Positions 1 to 6,663 of a DNA stretch of 9,035 nucleotides are shown piece after piece. Below the pieces are notes generated by a model, which did no database searches, was not told the DNA's origin, and saw only the letters and a program-made list of their open reading frames with translations. The stretch is from the NCBI GenBank assembly GCA_950063125.1, contig CATLZI010000074.1, positions 1 through 9,035 on the forward strand, in the 5' to 3' direction. Numbering within the stretch: position 1 is the first letter of the stretch; every line of letters starts with the position of its first letter. The stretch comes from an uncultured Porticoccus sp. Its GTDB lineage: Bacteria > Pseudomonadota > Gammaproteobacteria > Pseudomonadales > Porticoccaceae. The translations under genes and the position numbers were made by a program.

Positions 1-3
1 AAG

Positions 4-144
4 CTAATTGAGATTCTCGTACAATTTCTCGTCCTTGGCCAGGAGGCCTAAAGTGCCCTCGCCCTTCTGGATGCCGTCTACAAAGGCCGAAAAACGCTTT
101 AACGATTGATCCAGGGTTTCATAAAGCTGAACATCGGTGGACAA
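4..144 (-). pseudogene. C-terminal remnant of an MCE/MlaD-family lipid-transport protein
   Basis: Read on the minus strand, this stretch gives about 46 codons ending at a TAG (nt 4-6). It contains the tail pattern GEGTLGLLAKDEKLYENLN, preceded by LYETLDQSLKRFSAFVDGIQ. The G-x-GTLG...LY-x-NLN pattern recurs in the C-terminal helical part of MCE-domain (MlaD-like) substrate-binding subunits of phospholipid/sterol ABC importers. The MCE beta-barrel and the N-terminal membrane anchor are absent. An in-frame TGA lies just upstream (nt 157-159), and the other two frames also stop within about 30 nt, so the gene cannot continue rightward. The only possible start is a TTG at nt 142-144 without a convincing ribosome-binding site. 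I read it as a truncated fragment, either a genuine gene remnant or one piece of a mosaic contig end. The family assignment rests on a short motif only. Confidence 0.5.
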
Positions 145-256
145 TCTACCTAACTGTCAGTAACATTCTTCCCGTTGGTTCCTCCTTGCCCCTTTTCTTG
201 CGCAAGCACCCGGCTACCTTGAACGCTTTTTCTACCCAGAATCGAGGAGATAGGCC

Positions 257-1609
257 ATGACCCAGGTTCTCCCAACAGCCAAAGCACCCACAAACAGAGT
301 GTTGGACGGTGTGCGCATATTGGAGCTCGCACGCTGGCAGGCGGCCCCTAGAGGGTCTCTTATTCTCAGGGACATGGGAGCCGAGGTAATCAAGCTGGAG
401 TGGAGCAAAGACAGCGACCTTCGAAACGCAGGTCCCTTCGTCAGCGACATGAGTGTTCAGTTTGCTGCCTACAACCGGGGAAAAAAGAGCATTACATTGA
501 ACACTCGTCATTCCCAGGGGAAGGAACTGTTTTTCCGACTCTTGGAAGTTTCGGATGTTGTGCTCGAGAACTTTAGGCCGGGTACCATTGACCGTATGGG
601 ATTCAGCTATGAAGAACTTTGCAAGGTGAATCCTGGAATTATTCTGGCGTCGGTGACCGGTTTTGGGCAATATGGGCCCTACCGTGACCGCCAATGTTTT
701 GACCCGATTATTCAAGCCATGAGCGGCATTGGTGACCAGACGGGCAGGGGTTTCGACCAGCCCATCATGTCCGAGGGACCGATAATGGATCGGACGGCGG
801 CGCTACATGCCGCCATCGGCATTCTTGGGGCGCTGCGCCACCGGGATCGCACCGGCGAGGGTCAGTGGCTTGAAGTGGCCATGCTGGAAGATCGGGCAGA
901 TATTGCGGTGCACTCGATGAAAGATGTACCCATGGAGTTTCCGCAGGGTTTGGGACTCAGTGTGATCTGTGAACGAGAGGACCCCACCGATGCTTTCGTG
1001 TCCAATCATTTTACGCGACTGGAAGATCTGCCGTCCGGCAGCCGAGTGGGAACATCGAGTCTGCGTCGCCAGTGTCAGCTCCGGGAGGCCTTTCCCGAGC
1101 TGTTGGTCGGCGATCTGCGAGGCAATGTCCAGACGCGTCTTGGCAGACTGGACAGTGGTGAATTCGATGCTATTTTGCTGGCGACGGCCGGGCTGGTAAG
1201 GCTGAAAATGGAAGAGCGCATCAGCCTCCGGCTGGCGCCGGAGCAGTGCTTGCCTGCAGGTGGACAGGGGGCCGTGGGCATTGAAAGTCGTGTTGGCGAT
1301 GACTGGGTTCAGGTGTTGCTGAAGCCGCTACATGATGAGGCCACAGCGGAGTGTGTCATGGCAGAGCGCGCCATGAATCGACGTCTGGAAGGAGGCTGCC
1401 AGGTGCCGATTGCCTGCTATGCCATTCACCGTGGAGAACAGCAGATCTGGCTGAGGGGCCTGGTCGGCTCTCCCGATGGTACCCGGATCATACGAGACGA
1501 TATCAGCGGCAGTGTAAACGACGCCGAAGCATTGGGTATTGAGCTGGCAGAACGCCTTTTGCAACGAGGTGCCGGTGTCATTCTGCGTGAGGTCTACGAA
1601 GATTATTGA
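257..1609 (+). CDS. hemC: Chimeric ORF: family III CoA-transferase N-terminus joined to HemC (porphobilinogen deaminase) C-terminus
   Basis: This is one open frame of 450 codons. The ATG is preceded by a good ribosome-binding site (GAGGAGA, nt 244-250). Residues 1-204 match the N-terminal half of CaiB/BaiF CoA-transferases: [40 protein letters not shown] (135-142), a candidate catalytic Asp178 in [13 protein letters not shown], and TGEGQ. Residues 205-450 are Hem[13 protein letters not shown] with catalytic Asp223 (E. coli Asp84), SLRR 268-271, Arg288, Arg294, and the dipyrromethane-attachment Cys381 in LEGGCQVP (E. coli Cys242). A constant numbering offset of 139 against remembered E. coli HemC implies no gaps. 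HemC's first ~65 residues are missing, including those corresponding to Arg11, Ser13, Lys55 and Lys59, and so is the second half of the CoA-transferase. Neither activity is expected. HemC normally polymerises four porphobilinogens to hydroxymethylbilane. The hemC half belongs with hemD, 10 nt downstream; the CaiB half is foreign to this operon. Confidence 0.85.
   Translation: MTQVLPTAKAPTNRVLDGVRILELARWQAAPRGSLILRDMGAEVIKLEWSKDSDLRNAGPFVSDMSVQFAAYNRGKKSITLNTRHSQGKELFFRLLEVSDVVLENFRPGTIDRMGFSYEELCKVNPGIILASVTGFGQYGPYRDRQCFDPIIQAMSGIGDQTGRGFDQPIMSEGPIMDRTAALHAAIGILGALRHRDRTGEGQWLEVAMLEDRADIAVHSMKDVPMEFPQGLGLSVICEREDPTDAFVSNHFTRLEDLPSGSRVGTSSLRRQCQLREAFPELLVGDLRGNVQTRLGRLDSGEFDAILLATAGLVRLKMEERISLRLAPEQCLPAGGQGAVGIESRVGDDWVQVLLKPLHDEATAECVMAERAMNRRLEGGCQVPIACYAIHRGEQQIWLRGLVGSPDGTRIIRDDISGSVNDAEALGIELAERLLQRGAGVILREVYEDY
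869..889 (+). other. Fusion breakpoint between CoA-transferase and hemC coding sequence
   Basis: The codons here encode LEVAMLE. CoA-transferases of family III usually read GxGQ-(V/W)-(D/E)-V-(A/S)-M-L here, directly after the TG-x-GQ turn. HemC usually reads KELEVA(L/M)LE-(D/N)[11 protein letters not shown]. Both families therefore supply nearly the same peptide at this point, and the nucleotide segment around gaagtggccatgctgga could occur in either parent. The join keeps the reading frame exactly. This is the layout expected from a crossover or assembly join through about 15-20 bp of shared sequence. The precise crossover base cannot be placed inside the shared segment. Confidence 0.75.
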
Positions 1610-1619
1610 GTCGAGCGCA

Positions 1620-2381
1620 ATGAGCCGGTTGAATGTTTTGCTGATAAGACCGCTCCAGGAGCAGGATGAGCTTGTGACCTTGCTGGAACTGGCAGGGGTG
1701 CAGGTCTACCGTTATCCGGTAATGAAAATAGAGCCTGTACTAGCCCCGGATGCCAAATCGAGAATCCTGGACTTCGATCACTATCAGATAGCGATATTTG
1801 TCAGCCGCACTGCAGCCCGATTGGGGGTTGATTGGCTGGAAAGTTACTGGCCGATGTTGCCGGTGGGTGTACGCTATTATGCGGTGGGCAAAGCCACAGC
1901 GGCGGAGCTTGCAGAGCGTGGAATTTTCGCCGAGGCACCCTGTGCGGCGTTCAATAGTGAAGCGCTGTTGGCGCTGGATTCCCTTCGGTCTGTTGCTGGC
2001 CAGAGAGCGCTGATTTTTGCCGGGGAAGGCGGTCGAACGCTGTTGGCCGAGGAGCTGCAAAAGCGTGGTGCCACAGTGGATCGCTGTGAGTTATACCAGC
2101 GCCGCCCAATGAAAGACTCGGCCGGTAAAATTGCCAGCTTGCTGACAGATAAAAAGTTGGATCTGGTGGCTGCCCACAGTGGTGAGTTGGTTCATAATCT
2201 GCTTGCAGTCGTTCCCGGCGAACTCCATGGTGCACTCTGTCGGTTGCCTGTCGTTGTGCCGGGGGAGCGGGTTGCAACCATTGCCAGAGACCTGTCGTTT
2301 GATCGGGTTCTCACTGCCCCATCGGCGGCGCCAGAGGACATGGTCTCGACTATCCTTGAGTGGTACAGTAATAATATCTAG
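1620..2381 (+). CDS. hemD: Uroporphyrinogen-III synthase
   Basis: This is a predicted cytosolic enzyme of 253 aa (E. coli HemD is 246) that cyclises hydroxymethylbilane with inversion of ring D, giving uroporphyrinogen III for heme, siroheme and cobalamin. The sequence shows the two-lobed HemD layout: N-terminal strand NVLLIRP (5-11), IAIFVSRTAA (57-66), YYAVGKATA (87-94), then RALIFAGEGGRTLLAEEL (129-146), RCELYQRRP (155-163) with the conserved family Tyr (Tyr159), LVAAHSGELVHNLL and PVVVPGERVA (210-219). I chose ATG 1620 because the homology begins at MSRLNVLLIRP; the upstream in-frame extension to 1539 lies inside hemC in another frame. It sits 10 nt after the hemC stop, and the weak ribosome-binding site there suggests coupled translation. 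Motif order and hemC-hemX context make the call secure. Confidence 0.93.
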   Translation: MSRLNVLLIRPLQEQDELVTLLELAGVQVYRYPVMKIEPVLAPDAKSRILDFDHYQIAIFVSRTAARLGVDWLESYWPMLPVGVRYYAVGKATAAELAERGIFAEAPCAAFNSEALLALDSLRSVAGQRALIFAGEGGRTLLAEELQKRGATVDRCELYQRRPMKDSAGKIASLLTDKKLDLVAAHSGELVHNLLAVVPGELHGALCRLPVVVPGERVATIARDLSFDRVLTAPSAAPEDMVSTILEWYSNNI

Positions 2382-2420
2382 ATCTGTGTTACACGTTTGC
2401 CGTGGATAGCTTGGCTACAG

Positions 2421-2447
2421 GAGACAGTTAATTACACTGTTGGTCTC
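2421..2447. repeat. Imperfect inverted repeat upstream of the hemX -10 box
   Basis: GAGACAGT (2421-2428) faces ACTGT (2436-2440) and TCTC (2444-2447). This gives a five-pair inner arm and a short outer arm separated by a 3-nt bulge around an AT-rich loop (TAATTAC). It lies 19 nt upstream of the perfect TATAAT in the hemD-hemX gap, where an operator could sit. It is short and imperfect, and could be chance. Confidence 0.25.
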
Positions 2448-2471
2448 AAAGCACAAGCCAATCGTTATAAT
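2440..2471 (+). promoter_or_regulatory. Candidate sigma70-type promoter for hemX-hemY
   Basis: A perfect TATAAT -10 hexamer lies at 2466-2471 in the 123-bp gap between hemD and hemX. The best -35 match is TTGGTC at 2440-2445, but its 20-bp spacer is longer than the usual 16-18, so the -35 is weak. Transcription would begin near 2478, leaving a leader of roughly 27 nt before the AGGA (2492-2495) and the GTG start at 2505. The promoter would let hemX and hemY be expressed apart from hemCD. The evidence is a motif match only. Confidence 0.4.
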
Positions 2472-2504
2472 GAACTCCAGTCACCATCGCCAGGAATCGA
2501 GTCA

Positions 2505-3731
2505 GTGGATAATGACAAGCAGCCAGATGACAACAAACAGCCAGTAAATCCGGAAAAGTCTGCAAACCAACAGTCTGCCCAGGTAGATGATTCGGTATTG
2601 GCGCCTTCTGGGGAGATATCCGACCCACCCCCCGCAAAACCTTCTAAAACCTCCAGTTCGACGAAAAGCGCGACCCCTGAAAAACCGGTCAAATCTTCAT
2701 CGGGCAGGCCAATGCTGATTTTTCTGATGATCCTCTTGATACTCACCATTGCCGCAGGTATGGCCGGCGGCTGGTGGCTTTATCATCAGCAACAGCGTCA
2801 ACCGGGTATTCAGGACGACTTTGCTACCCTGCGAGCTGATGTTGAACGTCTGCAGCAGAGTCTGACTGAGGAAAGGCGTTTGCGGAGTGATCTTGCCGCG
2901 GGTTCAAGCCAGGCTGACCAGGAACTGACGCTCAGAATGAATCGTCAGGCCAGCCGGCTCGAGGAGATTTCGACGCCCTCCAGAAAAGACTGGAAACTGG
3001 CCGAGGCCGAGTATCTGCTCAGACTGGGTAATCAGCGACTGCTGACCGAGCGGGATAGTGAAGGTGCGCTGGCCTTGTTGCAGTCCGCTGACAGTATTCT
3101 TCGCGATCTTGATGAAGTCGACTTGTTGCCGGTCCGTGAGGTGCTGGCAAAAAATATCGTTGCTCTCAAGTCGGCCCCCGTAGTCGATACAGACGGGCTC
3201 TATCTTGAATTAAAAGCGATTGCCGGGGAGGTGGGTGATTTGCCGATATTGGCAAATCAGATGCCGGAATTGACAGGGTGGGGCGTGCCAGTGGAGGCCG
3301 CCAATGATCAGGCTGATACCTGGTATGACCCGTTGGTCAGGGTGTTTTACAGCACCTTAAACCAGATTGGCCAGATTGTTCGCGTCACGCATCGTGAGGA
3401 GGCGGTTAAACCAATACTTTCTCCTCAGCAGGAACAGTTGATCCGCCTGCGGCTTGTGACGGTTCTGGAGTCGGCTCAGCTGGCCATGTTGCGTGAGCAA
3501 CAGGTGGTTTACGACGAGAGTCTGGCATCAGCCCAACAATTGCTGGCTGATTATTTTCAGCTCAATGAAGCGCGTTCAATGGCTTTGGTCGAGCAGTTAA
3601 GTGAGCTGCAGCAGCGATCAGTGGTTCAACCGCGTACGGATATTTCAGCTGGGCTCAACGCGCTGCGTGATTACATCGATAGTTGGCGTCAACGTCATGA
3701 TCTGGATTCCCGGGGAGGTCAACAGCGGTGA
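2505..3731 (+). CDS. hemX: HemX family membrane-anchored protein
   Basis: The product is 408 aa if started at GTG 2505, where AGGA (2492-2495) sits 9 nt upstream; E. coli HemX is about 393 aa. A frame-open TTG at 2397 would add 36 residues unlike the family and lacks a good ribosome-binding site. Residues 1-69 are low-complexity, rich in Asp/Pro/Lys/Ser, with a near-duplicated KQPDDNKQP. One transmembrane helix spans about 70-93 (MLIFLMILLILTIAAG). A coiled coil follows at about 106-156, then the family signature DWKLAEAEYLLRLGNQRL (162-179) and a helical C-terminal domain. Topology is probably N-in with the bulk periplasmic. HemX has no established enzymatic activity. Database labels calling it uroporphyrinogen-III C-methyltransferase are misleading: no SAM-methyltransferase domain is visible. 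It overlaps hemY by 3 nt. Confidence 0.88.
   Translation: MDNDKQPDDNKQPVNPEKSANQQSAQVDDSVLAPSGEISDPPPAKPSKTSSSTKSATPEKPVKSSSGRPMLIFLMILLILTIAAGMAGGWWLYHQQQRQPGIQDDFATLRADVERLQQSLTEERRLRSDLAAGSSQADQELTLRMNRQASRLEEISTPSRKDWKLAEAEYLLRLGNQRLLTERDSEGALALLQSADSILRDLDEVDLLPVREVLAKNIVALKSAPVVDTDGLYLELKAIAGEVGDLPILANQMPELTGWGVPVEAANDQADTWYDPLVRVFYSTLNQIGQIVRVTHREEAVKPILSPQQEQLIRLRLVTVLESAQLAMLREQQVVYDESLASAQQLLADYFQLNEARSMALVEQLSELQQRSVVQPRTDISAGLNALRDYIDSWRQRHDLDSRGGQQR
3712..3719 (+). promoter_or_regulatory. Strong ribosome-binding site deciding the hemY GTG start
   Basis: GGGGAGGT sits 8 nt before the GTG at 3728, inside the last codons of hemX. It supports a non-ATG start for hemY in a GTGA stop/start overlap with hemX, and therefore tight translational coupling of the two genes. 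Confidence 0.7.
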
Positions 3732-4942
3732 GAAAGTTGCTGTTGTTTATCGTATTGATTGCCCTGATTGGTGGGGTCGTAGCGTGGCAAATGCTGGAAA
3801 CCAGTGGTTATGTGTTGATAGCCGTCGGTAACTATACCGTTGAAATGAGCCTTTGGGCGCTGCTTTTTTTACTGCTACTGGTGTGGTTTCTGCTCAGAAC
3901 GGGGGGCTATTTTTTTCGATTGCTGGTAGAGCCCGGTAGACAGCTTGTTCGTCAGGGAATGTCCTCCAGGCAATCGCGTTTTCGTGCACGCACCGCAAAA
4001 GGGTTGTTGCAATTTATTGAAGGGCGCTGGGATCTGGCTCGGCGCAATCTCAAGCGAGCAGCCCGACACTCCGATATGCCGCTGATCAATTATCTGGCGG
4101 CTGCAAATGCGGCCCATGAACTCGGTGACCGTCTGGATGCCAATAGACTGCTTTTGAAGGCAGAACAAACCGACCCCGGCGGTGAACTGGCTATCGGGTT
4201 GGTTCAGGCAAGAATGCACCTGCATAGTGAGCAGTACGAGGAAGCATTGGCGATTCTGCAACGCCTCTACGCTGGTGAGCCTGACCACCCGCTGGTATTG
4301 CGTTTATTGCAGCAGGCCTATAGTGGGCTGGAGGACTGGACCAGCCTTGAAAAGCTGCTGCCGGACTTCAAGCGTTACCGGGTGTTTGATGAGCGCACAC
4401 TGGGGCAGATTGAAGTAAATATTTACGCTGCGCTCCTAGACGGAATGGCGGCCCCGGCTCAGCACAGTGGTTCGGCAAGCCTGGTCAAACTCTGGCAGGA
4501 CATACCCCGTCATGTGCGCTCAAAGCCATTGATACTGGATACCTACATCAACAGTTTGTATCAATTGGGCGATTATGCCCGGGTGGAGGATTTGCTGCGC
4601 AAAACCCTCAAATCCAGGTGGGACGAGAAATTGGTGAAGTTGTTCGGTCTGGTGGATGGCGGGGATCCGCGCCGACAATTATTGATCGCTGAACGCTGGT
4701 TGCGGGAGCGTCCCAATGATGCTGTGCTGATGCTCACGCTGGGCAGGCTTTGCCTTCGCAATCAACTCTGGGGCAAAGCCCGCGATTATCTGGAAAGCTC
4801 CTTGTCGCTCAAAGCAGATCCCGAGACTTATGCCGAACTTGCCGGTTTGATGGCCAGACTGGGTGAGCATGAGAAAAGTGCACGTTACTACCAGCAGGGG
4901 TTAGCTTTTACTACGGGCATAGGCCAGACACTCAGGACCTAG
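3728..4942 (+). CDS. hemY: HemY family inner-membrane TPR protein
   Basis: The product is 404 aa (E. coli HemY is 398) and starts at GTG 3728 behind a strong GGGGAGGT. Two N-terminal membrane helices (about 3-20 and 41-58) form the HemY-N domain. A basic stretch follows (SRQSRFRARTAKGLLQFIEG, about 80-99), then alpha-helical repeats of TPR type covering most of the protein, for example WDLARRNLKRAARHSD, DRLDANRLLLKAEQ, QYEEALAILQRLYAGEPDHP and WGKARDYLESSLSLKADPETYAELAGLMARLGE near the end. It probably acts as a membrane-tethered scaffold in late heme synthesis; its biochemical role is not settled. It is distinct from the Gram-positive protoporphyrinogen oxidase also named HemY: no FAD-binding motif is visible. 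It is the last gene of the + strand cluster, ending just before a bidirectional terminator. Confidence 0.9.
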   Translation: MRKLLLFIVLIALIGGVVAWQMLETSGYVLIAVGNYTVEMSLWALLFLLLLVWFLLRTGGYFFRLLVEPGRQLVRQGMSSRQSRFRARTAKGLLQFIEGRWDLARRNLKRAARHSDMPLINYLAAANAAHELGDRLDANRLLLKAEQTDPGGELAIGLVQARMHLHSEQYEEALAILQRLYAGEPDHPLVLRLLQQAYSGLEDWTSLEKLLPDFKRYRVFDERTLGQIEVNIYAALLDGMAAPAQHSGSASLVKLWQDIPRHVRSKPLILDTYINSLYQLGDYARVEDLLRKTLKSRWDEKLVKLFGLVDGGDPRRQLLIAERWLRERPNDAVLMLTLGRLCLRNQLWGKARDYLESSLSLKADPETYAELAGLMARLGEHEKSARYYQQGLAFTTGIGQTLRT

Positions 4943-4950
4943 CCTGAGTG
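4929..4950 (+). other. Small hairpin across the hemY stop codon
   Basis: CACTCAGG (4929-4936) and CCTGAGTG (4943-4950) form a perfect 8-bp inverted repeat with a 6-nt loop containing the hemY TAG. It lies only 3 nt before the main terminator hairpin and has no T-tract of its own. It may stabilise the 3' end of the message, or it may be chance. Confidence 0.35.
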
Positions 4951-4953
4951 GCC

Positions 4954-4993
4954 AACAGTAAAAAGGCGCCTCTGGAGGCGCCTTTTTACTGTT
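4954..4993. terminator. Bidirectional rho-independent terminator between hemY and pckA
   Basis: A perfect 17-bp stem, AACAGTAAAAAGGCGCC (4954-4970) against its reverse complement (4977-4993), has a 6-nt loop (TCTGGA). The core is a GGCGCC stem flanked by five A on the left and five T on the right, so each strand reads a GC-rich hairpin followed by a U-run. It lies 11 nt after the hemY stop and 15 nt beyond the pckA stop, between convergent operons, and can serve both. Confidence 0.93.
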
Positions 4994-5008
4994 CTGGTTA
5001 CCGGGCCG

Positions 5009-6568
5009 TTAAAGCTTGGGGCCAGCATTTAAAACAGCGTCAGTGACTTCAAACCGCTTGATATTTTCAATAAAAAGTCCGGCGAGCTTGCTGGCCTGTT
5101 CGTCGTAGGCAGCCTTGTCTTCCCAGGTTTCTCGGGGGTTGAGGTAGCGGGTGTCAACGCCCGGCACCGTGACGGGGATATCCAGGTTGATCAGTGGCAG
5201 TCGGACGGTTTCTACATCCTCCAGGTCGCCATTCTGGATGGCGGCAATAATGCCTCGTGTTACCGGGATCGGGAACCTGGATCCAGTGCCACCTGGCGCT
5301 CCCGAGCCCGCCGTCCATCCGGTGTTCACCAGGTAGACACGACTGTCGAAATCGTCGATACGCTTCATCAGCAACTCGGCGTATACATTGGCTGGACGGG
5401 GCATAAAAGGGGCCCCGAAACAGGTGGAAAAGGTTGGCTGAATACCTGCACTTCCGCCCACTTCCGTGGAGCCTACTCTGGCCGTGTAACCGCTGAGAAA
5501 GTGATAGGCGGCAGCCTCTTTTGAAAGAATGGATACCGGTGGTAAAACGCCGGATACATCACAGGTCAGAAAGATGACATTTTTCGGTTCACCGGCACGG
5601 TTTTCCAGGCAGCGCATATCCACATGTTCCAGCGGATAGCTGCAGCGACCATTTTCTGAAAGGCTGGTGTCATCGTAATCGGCCGTGCGGCCAGCATTGA
5701 CGACGACGTTTTCCACAATGGCTCCAAAGCGAATTGCATCCCATATGACCGGTTCATTCTTTTGGCTCAGGTTGATGGTTTTGGCGTAGCAGCCTCCCTC
5801 CATATTGAATACAGAGCCCTTTGCCCAGCCGTGTTCATCATCGCCGATAAGGTAGCGGTTCGGGTCGGCAGACAGGGTGGTTTTTCCGGTGCCCGAGAGG
5901 CCAAAGAACAGGCAGACATCACCGCCGGCACCGACGTTGGCAGCGCAGTGCATGGGCATGACATCTTTTTCTGGCAACAGGAAGTTTTGTACCGAGAACA
6001 TGGCTTTTTTCATTTCGCCAGCGTATTTCAGCCCTGCAATCAGTACCTTGCGCTGTGCGACATTGATAATACCCACGGCATCACTGTTGGTGCCGTCTCG
6101 TTCCGGGTCGCAGACAAAATTGGCGGCATGGAGAATTTTCCATTGCTCTTTGCCGGAGGGATTGTATTTTTCCGGACGAATAAACATGTTGTGCCCGAAC
6201 AGGTTGTGCCAGGCGGTTTCGGTAGTGACCTTGACCGGTAAATAGTGCTCTGAATCCTGGCCCACGTGCAGGTGGGACACAAAGCGATCACGATCCGCCA
6301 GATGGGTTTCCACGCGATCCCACAATGCATTGAATGCCTCTTGCGGAAAGGGGCGATTTACGGGGCCCCAGTTGATGTCATCGCGGCTGCTTGGTTCATC
6401 TACAATGAAGCGGTCTGCCGGTGATCGGCCGGTTCGGTTGCCGGTGACAGAGAGAAAGGCGCCTGTATCGGTCAGGTGGCCTTCCCCGCGCTGGAGGGCC
6501 AGTTCAATCAGCTCGGCGGAGCAAAGATCGGTGTAAACGTTCACCGCAGAATCTTCGATTTGCGTCAT
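5009..6568 (-). CDS. pckA: Phosphoenolpyruvate carboxykinase (ATP)
   Basis: This cytosolic enzyme converts oxaloacetate and ATP to PEP, CO2 and ADP, the entry step of gluconeogenesis. It is 519 aa (E. coli PckA is 540, the difference lying at the N-terminus). All active-site motifs are visible: [11 protein letters not shown] with Arg48 binding substrate, GEMKKAMFS with Lys187/Lys188 at the metal site, MHCAANVG with His207, P-loop GLSGTGKTT (223-231, Lys229/Thr230), the second metal-binding element LIGDDEHGW with Asp243/Asp244, Arg308 in [11 protein letters not shown], and [20 protein letters not shown]. These keep a constant offset of 25 from remembered E. coli numbering. The P-loop and family layout fit the ATP-dependent enzyme, not the GTP-dependent one. 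ATG 6568 has AGGA 11 nt upstream. It is transcribed away from hslO and terminates at the shared hairpin. Confidence 0.97.
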   Translation of the reverse strand: MTQIEDSAVNVYTDLCSAELIELALQRGEGHLTDTGAFLSVTGNRTGRSPADRFIVDEPSSRDDINWGPVNRPFPQEAFNALWDRVETHLADRDRFVSHLHVGQDSEHYLPVKVTTETAWHNLFGHNMFIRPEKYNPSGKEQWKILHAANFVCDPERDGTNSDAVGIINVAQRKVLIAGLKYAGEMKKAMFSVQNFLLPEKDVMPMHCAANVGAGGDVCLFFGLSGTGKTTLSADPNRYLIGDDEHGWAKGSVFNMEGGCYAKTINLSQKNEPVIWDAIRFGAIVENVVVNAGRTADYDDTSLSENGRCSYPLEHVDMRCLENRAGEPKNVIFLTCDVSGVLPPVSILSKEAAAYHFLSGYTARVGSTEVGGSAGIQPTFSTCFGAPFMPRPANVYAELLMKRIDDFDSRVYLVNTGWTAGSGAPGGTGSRFPIPVTRGIIAAIQNGDLEDVETVRLPLINLDIPVTVPGVDTRYLNPRETWEDKAAYDEQASKLAGLFIENIKRFEVTDAVLNAGPKL

Positions 6569-6634
6569 CAGTAATATCGTCCTGTAGGGGTTTCCGGTCA
6601 GGTTGTCGGCCCTGCTGGAGCCGAAGGGGTGGCA

Positions 6635-6663
6635 ATTATGCCAGAAAAAATTCCTCTAGTGGA
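6635..6663 (-). promoter_or_regulatory. Weak candidate promoter for pckA
   Basis: On the minus strand, CATAAT (nt 6640-6635) matches five of six -10 positions, and 17 bp upstream lies TCCACT (6663-6658), only three of six for a -35. The -35 overlaps the hslO stop region. Transcription would start near 6628, giving a leader of about 60 nt before the pckA ATG. The weak -35 would suit an activator-dependent promoter, but nothing shows which factor. Read-through from hslO is an alternative. Confidence 0.3.

Noticed and set aside
197..206. Perfect palindrome CTTGCGCAAG upstream of the CoA-transferase start
   Set aside because: At 10 bp, single, and not near a convincing promoter, it is expected by chance.
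146..715. 189-codon minus-strand ORF antisense to the CoA-transferase half
   Set aside because: It lies wholly opposite a frame with clear family motifs, shows no recognisable domain, and its composition looks like a shadow frame.
2397..2504. Upstream TTG start (2397) extending HemX by 36 residues
   Set aside because: There is no good ribosome-binding site, the extension overlaps the likely promoter, and GTG 2505 has AGGA at 9 nt and gives a family-typical length.
5762..6241. 159-codon plus-strand ORF inside pckA
   Set aside because: It is antisense to the best-supported enzyme in the window, has no known motif, and arises from pckA codon bias.
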